Positions 19,159-27,900 of a DNA stretch of 64,000 nt are shown in pieces. Where the stretch lies: NCBI RefSeq assembly GCF_031846185.1, contig NZ_JAVRIF010000002.1, positions 434,001 to 498,000 of the forward strand, read 5' to 3'. The notes under the pieces were generated by a model. It had not been told where the DNA came from. It saw only the letters and a program-made list of their open reading frames with translations, and did no database searches. Source of the DNA: Thalassotalea_H castellviae. GTDB lineage: Bacteria; Pseudomonadota; Gammaproteobacteria; Enterobacterales; Alteromonadaceae. Each line of letters begins with the position of its first letter. Position 1 is the first letter of the stretch. The position numbers were made by a program, and so were the translations under genes.

Positions 19159-19490
19159 AAACAGCAACAAACTTCAGCCTGGCACCTACCTTTAGAATAA
19201 ATCTATTACCTAAGTTGTTTTTAGGTATAGGTTTATTCTAAGTTGATAAACCTATGAATGAAAGCCACCTCATGTTTTACGGTGTAACATCCCCCTTTCT
19301 ATTAACTTAGCGAGCATTTACTAACCTTAAATCCACGATTAATCCTATTTCGCATTCATAAATACAACATACGTGCTTTTTGCAAAATCCTTAAAAATTT
19401 GATACAAAATAATCTCTTAGACAATAGTTTACAACTTCATTTTTTAGCTTTTTAAATGTTAATCAATGAACAAAAAGGATAAACACTATT
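19159..19490. other. Intergenic region between ppc and the unknown membrane operon
   Basis: No gene is visible in these 332 bases. The only clear structure is the imperfect hairpin at 19192-19241. The start region of the next gene follows AAAAGGAT at about 19475-19482, a usable ribosome site. Confidence 0.6.
19192..19241. repeat. Long imperfect inverted repeat downstream of ppc
   Basis: The outer 10-bp arms (TTAGAATAAA at 19192-19201, TTTATTCTAA at 19232-19241) and inner 7-bp arms (TACCTAA, TTAGGTA) form one 50-base hairpin with small internal mismatches. No T-run follows on either strand, so it is not a classic terminator. It could be a short dispersed intergenic repeat marking the edge of the accessory region. 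Confidence 0.55.
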
Positions 19491-21176
19491 ATGTCCCCCC
19501 CAATATTTAAGCAATCGTTTGAAATGGTGAAAGTGACATTTTCACTTTTTGCTTTCTTCATCGTTTGTATCATTAGTTATCCTTTTTTTGTTGACTATGT
19601 ATATCCGCTTTCACGTGATGCTTATTTTGGCTGTTGCACCCTTGTATTTTCTTTATATTACATAGCTTCATCCCTGTTCAAATCCCACGAAAAAGTCGTT
19701 CCTTTTCGAGAAGCAATTCAAACTGAAAATAGACTAAACAAAGACACATATAAGGTAATGTTCCAGTTAATAGGGCAACAAGCAGGCATTATATGGTTTA
19801 TCTCTATTTTCTTTACTTATTCATTTTTTGCGTTACTTGATACCCATATTTCAATACAAGATGCTGCGATATTTTTCTTCTTGTCATTAATATTATTTGC
19901 GCCATTTACTTTATTGAGTATTAAATTAATAAAAACCATACCGCCAAGATACAAATTAATGCTTGGTTTCACTGTCTTAGTTAACTTTTTGGGTTATTTT
20001 GCTTCATTGGAGTTGTTAGAGTTTTGGTTAGGTGTTTCGCTAACACTGCAGGTAACGAACGTTGTGATAGATCCGCTAATCATGTTGTGTACTGTCGCAA
20101 TTTTTTATATTGGCTTTATCTTAGGTTTTAGCAGTATTTGGCACTTTATCGATAGGCTTTTTAACCGCAATGTCGATGTAATGCATATCATGGCGACAAG
20201 TCAGCGTAATGCAAACCTAGTGAAAGGGCAGCACTATTTACTTTTGATGTTTGCTAACTCGACTTTTCTTATTAACTTTTTCTTTATACCGCTCTATTTT
20301 TATAGCCTATATACGTTTAACACTCAGTCGACATTGCTATTTATTATTGTTGCATTAAACCTGCCTTTTTTGATCAAAATAGCTAAATATTTAGAACACT
20401 TAACTATCGAGTATTTCTTTATCTTGTTTAAGAGTGTGTTATCTACAATCGCCATCTCAATAACCTTTTCTCATGCGCTTTATTTAGTGATTTATTTATT
20501 ACTGAACCAAATGTCTGTTTGGGTGACCGCCAGTGATTCGACAACCACGATAAGTTTACTTCCAGGTTTTTTATTGTATTTTGTTAACAATACGCTCTCT
20601 CTAAGTTTTATTTTGTCTTATGTCGAAGGGGTTTTTTATGGCGTATTATGTTTAATCATTATTGTTTGGCTTTACGCTATTTTTATTCGCAAAGAGCGCT
20701 ATAGATTATTTTGGTTTGCGTTTACCGTGTTCATTTTTGGCTTAACCGTGTATTACGACAATAAGGTTACGCCTGAAAAAGTGACGGAAATTGCGCCTTG
20801 GATTTTGCCCCCCGAAATTTTCATTTTCACTGCCTTTCCATTTCTTATTCTCTTTATTATTAATTCCGTAGTTGGCCCTTATCGTATCAGCCGAAAATGC
20901 GATACATGCCAATTTAAGGCACCAAAATTTGCTACTTATTGTCCATGCTGTGGTAGTTACTTAATCATATCAAAACCTATGAAGCATCGAATATTAGCTG
21001 CATACAATAATGTGGAAACAAGTATTAAAGCATCCAACAATGAAAGTGAGATATCGAAAGCAACATATAAACAGTTAGGTATTATTAAAGCGATTAGCTT
21101 TCTTGGTTTAACTAAACAAATAAATAAAATTGAAATTGCTCGGTTGGCTAAGCAGAGAAAAAATAATGAAAAATAA
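19491..21176 (+). CDS. Polytopic membrane protein with C-terminal zinc ribbon (paralogue 1)
   Basis: A 561-residue protein that I do not recognise. About 11-12 hydrophobic segments fill residues 10-460. Then comes a zinc ribbon with paired cysteines (C470/C473 and C484/C487, CDTC...CPCCG) and a charged 70-residue tail, probably cytoplasmic. The next gene encodes a protein of the same length and plan: both have a '(L/Y)xEGVFY(G/A)' motif before the last helices and then the ribbon, so the two look like a tandem duplication. The start ATG follows AAAAGGAT; the 3' end overlaps the next gene. Unusually low GC and Phe/Leu/Ile-rich. Function unknown. Confidence 0.72.
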   Translation: MSPPIFKQSFEMVKVTFSLFAFFIVCIISYPFFVDYVYPLSRDAYFGCCTLVFSLYYIASSLFKSHEKVVPFREAIQTENRLNKDTYKVMFQLIGQQAGIIWFISIFFTYSFFALLDTHISIQDAAIFFFLSLILFAPFTLLSIKLIKTIPPRYKLMLGFTVLVNFLGYFASLELLEFWLGVSLTLQVTNVVIDPLIMLCTVAIFYIGFILGFSSIWHFIDRLFNRNVDVMHIMATSQRNANLVKGQHYLLLMFANSTFLINFFFIPLYFYSLYTFNTQSTLLFIIVALNLPFLIKIAKYLEHLTIEYFFILFKSVLSTIAISITFSHALYLVIYLLLNQMSVWVTASDSTTTISLLPGFLLYFVNNTLSLSFILSYVEGVFYGVLCLIIIVWLYAIFIRKERYRLFWFAFTVFIFGLTVYYDNKVTPEKVTEIAPWILPPEIFIFTAFPFLILFIINSVVGPYRISRKCDTCQFKAPKFATYCPCCGSYLIISKPMKHRILAAYNNVETSIKASNNESEISKATYKQLGIIKAISFLGLTKQINKIEIARLAKQRKNNEK

Positions 21177-22854
21177 TAACATTTTTTTATGGGGCCTTTA
21201 TCTGATCAGCTTATGCTTTATTGCTGGAGGAGTGAAATATAGCGTTTTATTGGCTAACTCGACTCAATTCACTCATTCAGAAATCGTCAATATCATGGTC
21301 TTGATTCCGGCAATCATTTATCTTCTATTGACCATATTTAAAATTAAAAACAAAACTTACCAACAGTATTTTGACCTAGACTCGTCTGAATTCTCCCAAA
21401 CAGTCCTAACTCAACAAACTGACTTTTATGAAAAAAGCTTCTCTTTCTCTTTGGCGATAGCAGGTATTTATTTTGTTATTTATATAAGTAATAACGCGTT
21501 AATAACAGAGGGCTTATATTTTATTGTCGCAATAATTGTCAGTTTGGGAATCGTAAGAAATCTCAATAAAATGTTAGCAGCAAAACTTTCTGGAGGTGTG
21601 TCTGTTGCTTTAGGTTTAATTATAGTAGTACTTTTTATATACCTTACCTACTTATTTGAATTGCAATTAGGTGTATCAAACCAAAGTTTCTTATACTTTT
21701 TTATGTCGTTCCCTGTCAGTGTAATTGCAATATTTCTTATCATGATTATTACCGCATCGGCACATTCTTTTTATAAGGTAATATGGCGTTTATTCCAACG
21801 TTTAGCCATTGAATATAAGCTTGTCAATAATAGTGAGGCTTCTTCACGGATTGCGCTATTCGACCTTGAACAATATTTTGGTTTTGTCATAAATAAACAA
21901 TTATTTCTCGCCATTTTGTGTTCCCCACTTTTTTTTGCATTAGCTAATTATATCGATATCAGAGAGTTAACTGTAGGGTGGCTATTTCTCGCCTTCTTTC
22001 CTATTTGCTTTAGATTTAGTCGTTACGTCTCTTCACTTGAAGGCATTAAATACTTCTTACTTCTCAAAATTATGTTTCACTATTTATTTTGGGCACTTTT
22101 GATATTAACGTTATTTTTTCAACTGTCTTTTTTTATTTTTTGTTATATAAGCCAGTGGTATGTTGAATCTGATTACTTTTCTAACGGTTTTTTACCTAAT
22201 TTTTATATCGCATTAAATACTTGGGTTTCAAATGAAGTATTACTCAGTCAACTTGAAGGAGTGTTTTATGCCTTTTTGATCTTAATACAAACAGTTTATC
22301 TCCTCGCGGCGTGGTCAACGAAACAGTTCAGTCGCATCATATTACAATGTTTAACCTTAACCGCTTTTTTTACCATTACTGCCTATAACCAAACATTTAC
22401 TGCTAACGATTTTTCTACCGTACAAGGAGCACTTTTCACCCCTGCAGTTGTATTATTGACGCTTGTACCAATAGTGATTGATATGGCAACACAATCCATG
22501 AAAATGTTAAAAGATCAGCGCGTTAAATGCCGTCATTGCCGTCAACCTAATGATGCTAAATTTAACTTTTGTCAGTTATGCGGCGAAAGTCTTTTGGGTG
22601 CGGTTCAAAAAATTGATCGTGAAACAGCTGCACGTTTGACAGCCCTTATTGAACAACTTAATAACCAAATAGCACATAAAAAATACACACTTACTCAAGG
22701 ATTAGAGCTACTTAACTGCTATATCGAAGGTTTAGAGAAGGTACTTGCGATCACTAAAAACAATCATGGCAAAGTAGATTTATACGACAAATATTCAAGC
22801 AAACTAAAGCAATTAGTTAATACATCTGACGATACTATTAACGGTGATCGATAA
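21166..22854 (+). CDS. Polytopic membrane protein with C-terminal zinc ribbon (paralogue 2)
   Basis: A 562-residue protein paralogous to its upstream neighbour. It has about 11-12 hydrophobic segments, the LEGVFYA motif, then a zinc ribbon (C455/C458 and C469/C472, CRHC...CQLCG) and a helical charged tail of about 80 residues (RETAARLTALIEQLNN...) that may form a coiled coil. The start chosen is the ATG at 21166, inside the last codons of the upstream gene (11-base overlap); a longer frame from 21130 would overlap further. It shares the TAATG junction with the next gene, so all three are translationally coupled. I know no family for it. Confidence 0.7.
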   Translation: MKNNNIFLWGLYLISLCFIAGGVKYSVLLANSTQFTHSEIVNIMVLIPAIIYLLLTIFKIKNKTYQQYFDLDSSEFSQTVLTQQTDFYEKSFSFSLAIAGIYFVIYISNNALITEGLYFIVAIIVSLGIVRNLNKMLAAKLSGGVSVALGLIIVVLFIYLTYLFELQLGVSNQSFLYFFMSFPVSVIAIFLIMIITASAHSFYKVIWRLFQRLAIEYKLVNNSEASSRIALFDLEQYFGFVINKQLFLAILCSPLFFALANYIDIRELTVGWLFLAFFPICFRFSRYVSSLEGIKYFLLLKIMFHYLFWALLILTLFFQLSFFIFCYISQWYVESDYFSNGFLPNFYIALNTWVSNEVLLSQLEGVFYAFLILIQTVYLLAAWSTKQFSRIILQCLTLTAFFTITAYNQTFTANDFSTVQGALFTPAVVLLTLVPIVIDMATQSMKMLKDQRVKCRHCRQPNDAKFNFCQLCGESLLGAVQKIDRETAARLTALIEQLNNQIAHKKYTLTQGLELLNCYIEGLEKVLAITKNNHGKVDLYDKYSSKLKQLVNTSDDTINGDR

Positions 22855-23795
22855 TGAATACTGAAATCGATACGTTATTTAACAAAGCGATTACAGCCTT
22901 ACCTTGTGTTGCCAAATACACCAGTAAATTCAAAGATGGAGATTATCACGGCTATGTATTCTTACAACCGGACTGGAGGCGATATTCGTTTCTCATTAAG
23001 GCTGAAAAACTCAGAGATAATCAAGATCTCACTGAAAAAAAACCGCTTTGTTTAGCACCATTATTAGCTACACAAATATCCAAAATACAACAACTTACCG
23101 CCACAAAAAACCATCAGGAACAAGCACTTAAACAACCACTCTTTTCACTCTTGAGCTCAAACTGGCATATTGTTGAACCAAGCAAAGCCGCTCAACTTGC
23201 TAAGTCATTGAGTCATTTCGTTGATAAAATTGACAATCACTTAGCATTAACATTTTTTAGTATTGAACTTAGCTTTTATAAACAGAGTAAACTGATTAGC
23301 TTTTTGCAATCTGATATTAATAACCATCAAAAATGGTGCTATTTTATCGAAGCAGCAACAGACAAACCGAATCACTACCAGTATTACACTTTAAATGGTT
23401 TAAGTGCGCCAATTCATGATTGTAATACCCGCATTCCTGTTGAGTTAACTAAAAGCAATACGTTAGATTATCTTTGTTTTTTTTGCTTTTTCGTTCAGTC
23501 TGAAGGCGGGTCTTTTTATATTTTACCTGAAGTTAACGATCCCATTATTCCTCCTGTTTTATGGGATAAGAATTTTATTCATAACAACCAATTACTTAAC
23601 CTAATAGAATGCTTTATACCTCCTAAAGTTAAGCATCAAGGTAAAAATTCTTCGATTTATGAAGCAACAATGTATTTTGATTGTACGATTAGTGTTGTGG
23701 AACTCGAGGTGTTTAATTCAGGTCAAGTAAGATTAAAAACGAGTAAAGATATCGCTAGCGCTTTACCTTTTCGTTTACAAATAACGTTAAGTTAA
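22854..23795 (+). CDS. Unrecognised soluble protein, third gene of the zinc-ribbon operon
   Basis: A 313-residue protein without signal peptide or membrane helices, rich in aromatic residues. Its start overlaps the previous stop by one base (TAATG), so it should be made together with the two membrane proteins and likely acts with them on the cytoplasmic face. No motif or fold was recognised; there is a 'CFFCFF' segment near residue 205 but no metal-binding pattern. The gene is followed by a convergent unrelated gene after 52 bases. Confidence 0.65.
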   Translation: MNTEIDTLFNKAITALPCVAKYTSKFKDGDYHGYVFLQPDWRRYSFLIKAEKLRDNQDLTEKKPLCLAPLLATQISKIQQLTATKNHQEQALKQPLFSLLSSNWHIVEPSKAAQLAKSLSHFVDKIDNHLALTFFSIELSFYKQSKLISFLQSDINNHQKWCYFIEAATDKPNHYQYYTLNGLSAPIHDCNTRIPVELTKSNTLDYLCFFCFFVQSEGGSFYILPEVNDPIIPPVLWDKNFIHNNQLLNLIECFIPPKVKHQGKNSSIYEATMYFDCTISVVELEVFNSGQVRLKTSKDIASALPFRLQITLS

Positions 23796-23847
23796 GTTGT
23801 TTTATACCAGCTCAACAGACTAGTATTTTCTATGCTAATTTAACAGT

Positions 23848-24447
23848 TTACGGTAACTGACTTTCTTCATTTACTTCTGATGAATCTTTATGATTTATAT
23901 TATCCAAATCTTGAGAATTAAGGGTATTCTTTATCTTTAAAATGGTAACTTTTAACTGTTCAAGTAACTCTGTGCATTCACAAACCTTGTCGTTTGAACA
24001 ATATTCAATATCAAAAGTAGCCAAATTAGCTGCATGCCGAGCTTTTTTGATAAGCAGAGGAGGAAATTGATAGTGTTCGTTAAGATTTTCCATAAATTCA
24101 GCAATACCAGTAAGGTATTTCGGTAATCTATCTATGGCAGTTTTTTTGCTTTCTTCACCATCTAAAGATTGTAAGCTACTAATTTCAAGTTCGGTTTTAA
24201 CTAATAAGTGCTGTAAACCTTTTAACTTTTGAGAAGGGGTTAAAAGTACACATTTACCTGTTTTAAGTTCGTATCTATGGTCTTTGTTACAACTGCAATA
24301 AGATGAAAATCCATACTTATTGATGTCTGCTGTACAAGTGGAAAAATTAGAGTAAGGCAATACTTTATGTGAGTATAAAAGAACACTCACACTCATACTC
24401 ACAATAACAAAATTATAAACGAAAAGTTTTGCACTAGATAATGACAT
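23848..24447 (-). CDS. Unrecognised protein with N-terminal membrane anchor
   Basis: A 199-residue protein. An N-terminal hydrophobic helix (about residues 8-28) is followed by a cysteine-containing extracytoplasmic segment (TCTADINKYGFSSYCSC, then KTGKCVLL) suggestive of disulphides, then a helical stretch and a second cysteine group (YCSNDKVCEC). The acidic tail looks disordered. No family recognised. It heads away from the zinc-ribbon operon and is followed upstream by two other unknown minus-strand genes. Confidence 0.5.
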   Translation of the reverse strand: MSLSSAKLFVYNFVIVSMSVSVLLYSHKVLPYSNFSTCTADINKYGFSSYCSCNKDHRYELKTGKCVLLTPSQKLKGLQHLLVKTELEISSLQSLDGEESKKTAIDRLPKYLTGIAEFMENLNEHYQFPPLLIKKARHAANLATFDIEYCSNDKVCECTELLEQLKVTILKIKNTLNSQDLDNINHKDSSEVNEESQLP

Positions 24448-24492
24448 CGTTATAAAGTTACACCTACTAAGGTTAAATTCTTATTGAACCTG

Positions 24493-24945
24493 TTAATCTA
24501 TCTTCAACCGTTCAGGCTCCCAACCGTTAGCAATATATTTCTTATCAACCCGTGCTTTTTTCCATGATCGAAGAAACATTCCACCTGCGATAAACAGTGG
24601 GCCAAATGCTTTTGCAGTTTCATCTCCCGAGAGAAAGGCAATAAAGGAAATTCCCCCAATAGCAAAAGATATATTAGATAACCATTTAGATTTTGCTACA
24701 TCATCAGCATAACTTCCCATTGCCCTTTCAATTAAATCATGTAGTTCATTATCAGTCATTGCACCTACTCTTTCTGATGAAGTTCTACGTAAATAATCGG
24801 CATAAGCTGCAACTCGCTTATTAACATACTCTTTTACTTCCTTGAAAGCATATTTTTTCATTTCAACTTCATTCGCTTCACTTTTTTCGCTAGCTAGCGA
24901 AAAAATGCCAATAACGATGAATACACCTATAAGAATTAACCACAT
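24493..24945 (-). CDS. Small unrecognised membrane protein
   Basis: A 150-residue protein with an N-terminal membrane helix (residues 2-17), a soluble helical middle (ADYLRRTSSERVGAMTDNEL) and one or two further hydrophobic segments (about 90-125). The ATG follows AGGGAAAGGGT. Gene order and 45-base spacing suggest it may be co-transcribed with the gene at 23848-24447. No family recognised. Confidence 0.5.
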   Translation of the reverse strand: MWLILIGVFIVIGIFSLASEKSEANEVEMKKYAFKEVKEYVNKRVAAYADYLRRTSSERVGAMTDNELHDLIERAMGSYADDVAKSKWLSNISFAIGGISFIAFLSGDETAKAFGPLFIAGGMFLRSWKKARVDKKYIANGWEPERLKID

Positions 24946-25035
24946 ACCCTTTCCCTATTTTAACACTGTGAACTATTTAATATTAACTATTGTATGTTTG
25001 TATAACTAAGCATACACCATTTATGTATATCTTTA

Positions 25036-25680
25036 TTATTTAACTTTATGTTGCTTAATATACTCAATAAAGCCACTGATCGATCTTATATTGTTTTTGC
25101 GATAAGCCGTTTTTACTAATGTTTTGTCATCATTTGATAAGCCATCAAAGAATGCAGACATTTCATTGGCTTCATCGGGTGTATAACCAAAAGAATATGT
25201 ATTGGAATTAGCTGTTGAATGGCTTTTCTTTAATTTATTTTTTTCAAATTGCTCAAGTTTTTTACTAACCGTACTTTTTACTTTTTGGATATAAGCACTT
25301 AAAACTTCTTGGTTATTGCCATCATGAACTTGTAAAAGTTGTTTAAATTCATCAGCTTCAAGGCTAATGGTAAAACTTTCTCCAATGGCTAATCCAGACT
25401 TAAAAGACACGCCCGTGGTAATGCTTTGGTTCGTTGCTTCACTCCAAACATAGACAATTTTATAAAGATATTCTATATGACTATCTAACTTATGAAGAAA
25501 GTCTTGGCTAAAAACATTTTGCATTGAATCAGTCGGATGCACTATTTTATTTGTGTTTTTATCACAATCACCTTGCTTGTGAATTTGGATACATCGAAAA
25601 CAAAGGTCACGTCCACATTCACAATGATGAATATGCTCAGTTAAAAAGCTTTCTTGACAACTTGAACAAGTCTCTCTCAT
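25036..25680 (-). CDS. Unrecognised protein with N-terminal zinc-binding Cys/His cluster
   Basis: A 214-residue protein. The first 35 residues carry a cross-brace-like cysteine/histidine pattern (CSSC-N8-HHCEC-N3-CFRCIQIH) reminiscent of B-box or AN1-type zinc fingers, uncommon in bacteria. The middle is alpha-helical (LLQVHDGNNQEVLSAYIQKV) and the C-terminus ends in a short helical domain of the kind 'DKTLVKTAYRKNNIRSISGF'. No signal peptide. Function unknown; a zinc-dependent adaptor or DNA/protein-binding role is conceivable. It is the last gene before the integron array. Confidence 0.5.
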   Translation of the reverse strand: MRETCSSCQESFLTEHIHHCECGRDLCFRCIQIHKQGDCDKNTNKIVHPTDSMQNVFSQDFLHKLDSHIEYLYKIVYVWSEATNQSITTGVSFKSGLAIGESFTISLEADEFKQLLQVHDGNNQEVLSAYIQKVKSTVSKKLEQFEKNKLKKSHSTANSNTYSFGYTPDEANEMSAFFDGLSNDDKTLVKTAYRKNNIRSISGFIEYIKQHKVK

Positions 25681-25887
25681 CTTGAAATAATATTGTGTAA
25701 ATTTGAAAGGGTGATTTAATATTAACCAAATTAGACTACTTCACAAGTATTACTAGCAACGAAAGTCACTCAATTTAGGTACAAAAAGTACAATCACTTG
25801 TAAAATAATTAAGCAAAACATTCTCGCAAAAATTGCACTCCTGTGTCTCGTATTCAGACAGCACCGCTACTATTTATTCATGTTGGC
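25681..25887. other. Spacer between the zinc-finger gene and the integron array
   Basis: About 200 AT-rich bases with no credible open frame. It should hold the promoter of the minus-strand zinc-finger gene, but no clear -35/-10 pair was seen. Confidence 0.5.
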
Positions 25888-26017
25888 ACCTAACCTCAAT
25901 AAAAACTCTGGTTGCTGGGTTGGTTATTACAAAGGCTATATAGATCATATAATCATGAACCTTAATGCACGATTAAAAGTCTGCTGTTTTTAGTCCTGAC
26001 TAATTGGCTTGTTACGC
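25888..26017 (-). repeat. attC of the VOC cassette (terminal, degenerate)
   Basis: Gene-sense it begins GCGTAAC-AAGCC over the stop of the VOC gene and ends GTTAGGT, a perfect R' core. At 130 bases it is the longest of the set, and its inner arms are poorly complementary, so this end site may be decayed. Confidence 0.5.
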
Positions 26018-26392
26018 GCGCTTATCTACGCGCCATGGTGGGTTTAACCTATTTTCACCAGCCCAGTATAGTTTGATTTTATTACCTGAAGGATCGTGTA
26101 GTATTGCTTCACGCCATAAGTAGCTTTGATCTGTTGCCTCTTGGTCAAATTTTATACCAAAAGATTTTAGTTCCGAAACCCATTGATCTAGTTTTTCATG
26201 TTCGAAATAGATTACTGCACTATTTGAGAAATCACCAGCTTCGAGTACAAGTGAAAAAGTTGAGTTACCCTCAGGACACTCGAAGCGAGCATAATGAGGT
26301 GTATCTACAATCTGAGTAAAACCTAGCGTTAAGTAAAACGCAACAGCTTCATCCATATGTTTAACTGGCAACGTAACCTGATTAAGATTCAC
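26012..26392 (-). CDS. VOC/glyoxalase-superfamily protein (cassette)
   Basis: A 126-residue protein of the vicinal-oxygen-chelate fold (glyoxalase/bleomycin-resistance group). The beta-alpha-beta-beta-beta pattern is visible: NQVTLPVKHMDEAVAFYLTL at the N-terminus and LHDPSGNKIKLYW at the C-terminus, a common motif of the family. The start is GTG after GGAGG. Members are dioxygenases, isomerases or antibiotic-binding proteins; the substrate cannot be assigned. It is the last cassette of the array; its stop codon lies inside its own attC. Confidence 0.75.
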   Translation of the reverse strand: MNLNQVTLPVKHMDEAVAFYLTLGFTQIVDTPHYARFECPEGNSTFSLVLEAGDFSNSAVIYFEHEKLDQWVSELKSFGIKFDQEATDQSYLWREAILHDPSGNKIKLYWAGENRLNPPWRVDKRA

Positions 26393-26407
26393 CGAACCTC
26401 CTTATGC

Positions 26408-26498
26408 ACCTAAAGCCCGAATAAAGGGTTGATTAACTGTTGGCTAAAATGTTGATGAACGAAAAAAACCAACGGCTTTTTCCTTATTAAATTAACTT
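26408..26498 (-). repeat. attC of the ASCH cassette
   Basis: Plus-strand order: ACCTAAA, GCCC/GGG arms, then GTTGG...CCAAC inner arms flanking a GCTAAAATGTTGATGAACG centre. The R' core is TTTAGGT (one mismatch). The right-hand boundary is uncertain by several bases. Confidence 0.65.
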
Positions 26499-26499
26499 A

Positions 26500-26958
26500 T
26501 TATTTGTTTCTGAACACGACCTTAAACCTCTCACAGACAATAGGCATATTTTCAACTGGAGTAAATGATGTGTCATTAAGCTCCCTATGATAATAGTCCC
26601 AGTGAACTCTTTTCCAATAGGCCAAACTTTTATCACCTTCTCCTTCAAGTTCAGCATATTCTTCTGTGATTTCATTAAATAGAATTATAGAAACATTCGT
26701 CGTTTCAATTATACATTGAGCCTCGCCTTCCCAATTTGTAACTATATTGAGATCACCGACCTTAGGTAAAGGTTCATTATTCGCTTGGTGCCACCAAAGT
26801 GAAGGTGAAGTTGCCATTTTTATATTATTCAAAACCAACTCAGCGCACTCATTTGCATCAATTTCATTATCGCAAAAATGCCAACTACTCAGCTCTGTCT
26901 TCGGTAGATTGAATTTATCGAAGTATTTTTGACTAATATTTGCTATTGACGGATGCAT
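26500..26958 (-). CDS. ASCH-domain protein (cassette)
   Basis: A 152-residue ASCH-superfamily protein (RNA-binding PUA-like fold). The recognisable core is PKVGDLNIVTNWEGEAQC, then an ILFNEITEEYAELEGEGDKS segment, and a YWKRVHWDYY motif. A perfect ribosome site (AGGAG) precedes the ATG at 26956-26958; an in-frame start five codons earlier lacks one. ASCH proteins include RNA-processing factors and N4-acetylcytidine amidohydrolase (YqfB); this longer form is of unknown role. Common as an integron cassette gene. Confidence 0.75.
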   Translation of the reverse strand: MHPSIANISQKYFDKFNLPKTELSSWHFCDNEIDANECAELVLNNIKMATSPSLWWHQANNEPLPKVGDLNIVTNWEGEAQCIIETTNVSIILFNEITEEYAELEGEGDKSLAYWKRVHWDYYHRELNDTSFTPVENMPIVCERFKVVFRNK

Positions 26959-26971
26959 AAGACTCCTAAAC

Positions 26972-27074
26972 ACATAACGCCCATTTACGGGCTGATGATA
27001 AAAAGTTTGCTAAAATGTGTAATGAAGCGAAACCAAGTAAACTGTTAGCAGATCCGCTTTAAATTCTGTTTAGC
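26972..27074 (-). repeat. attC of the cupin cassette
   Basis: TAACGCCC and GGGC arms near 26975-26991, then AGTTTGCT pairing with AGTAAACT (7 of 8 bases), closing in CTGTTTAGC. R' core GTTATGT. Confidence 0.65.
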
Positions 27075-27080
27075 TGTATT

Positions 27081-27446
27081 TTACACCCAAACGTCATTTT
27101 CAGCAGTTAGTTCGCTTTCTGAATCGCCGGTATTAACAACCCCTTTAGGTTCAACAATCATGATTTTACATTCACTGTTTGCAACAGGTTTATGTTCTAC
27201 ACCTTTGGGAATGACAAACATTTCACCCGAATTTAGCGTTACTATACCGTTACGAAATTCTATATTAAGGATACCTTCCAAAACGATGAATACTTCATCT
27301 GTATCAGGGTGCTCATGCCAAACAAATTCGCCTTCAACTTTCACTAACTTAAATTGATAGTCATTCATTTCTGCAACAACACGCGGGGACCAGTGCTCAG
27401 TAAATTTCGAGAACTTATCTTTAAAGTTTATAGCATCAAACTTCAT
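27081..27446 (-). CDS. Cupin-domain protein (cassette)
   Basis: A 121-residue single-domain cupin. Motif 1 is WHEHPDTDEVFIVLEG, with the two metal-ligand histidines, and motif 2 is GEMFVIPKGVEHKPVA, so it probably binds a divalent metal. The ATG at 27444-27446 has GGAGT upstream; an ATG five codons earlier is less well placed. Function not predictable: small cupins include sugar isomerases, dioxygenases and binding proteins. Confidence 0.75.
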   Translation of the reverse strand: MKFDAINFKDKFSKFTEHWSPRVVAEMNDYQFKLVKVEGEFVWHEHPDTDEVFIVLEGILNIEFRNGIVTLNSGEMFVIPKGVEHKPVANSECKIMIVEPKGVVNTGDSESELTAENDVWV

Positions 27447-27469
27447 TCTTACTCCATACATTCAAGTAC

Positions 27470-27569
27470 TGCTAACACATCGTTAAGAGGCAAAATATTG
27501 TTGGCTAAAATGTTGAACACAGTGAAAACAGCCAACTGTAAATGTTCCTGCTTTAATGACTTGTCATAC
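27470..27569 (-). repeat. attC of the two-helix membrane-protein cassette
   Basis: R' core GTTAGCA (plus TGCTAAC at 27470), inner arms TTGGCT and AGCCAA around a TAAAATGTTGAACAC centre, and a CTTGTCA end matching the TGACAAG variant of R''. Confidence 0.65.
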
Positions 27570-27574
27570 GTAAA

Positions 27575-27880
27575 TTATTGCAAAAATGCCAAGAGCAATT
27601 GCGCAAAAATCACCAACCCCATTAAAGCCAAATTGAACGATTTAAACTTTGCAAATTGATCTATCTTGGCATCGTTTATTGTTGAAAAGAAACCTGACTT
27701 TAGCGACTCATTAAAATTGGCAGTGGCGGCCGACCATGCAGATCCCCCCATGCGATTATTCTCTAATTTTTTCCATTCTTCAGGATATTTTTCAGACAAA
27801 TAAACACACAAGTTTTTGAACATCTTAATTTGAATAAAAAGAAGTACAGAAATAAATATTAAGGGAAGAAAACTCACCAT
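27575..27880 (-). CDS. Small two-helix membrane protein (cassette)
   Basis: A 101-residue protein with one hydrophobic helix at each end (residues 1-18 and about 82-100) and a charged middle containing a Lys/Glu-rich stretch near residues 31-45. The ATG follows GGAGAT. No family recognised; small membrane proteins of this kind are common in integron arrays. Confidence 0.6.
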   Translation of the reverse strand: MVSFLPLIFISVLLFIQIKMFKNLCVYLSEKYPEEWKKLENNRMGGSAWSAATANFNESLKSGFFSTINDAKIDQFAKFKSFNLALMGLVIFAQLLLAFLQ

Positions 27881-27900
27881 ATATTAAATATCTCCTTTAC

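Noticed and set aside
19192..19241. The ppc-downstream hairpin as an intrinsic terminator.
   Set aside because: No T-run on either strand; kept only as a repeat.
26487..26675. A second frame overlapping the ASCH cassette gene.
   Set aside because: The ASCH frame has the domain and the ribosome site; this one is a shadow.
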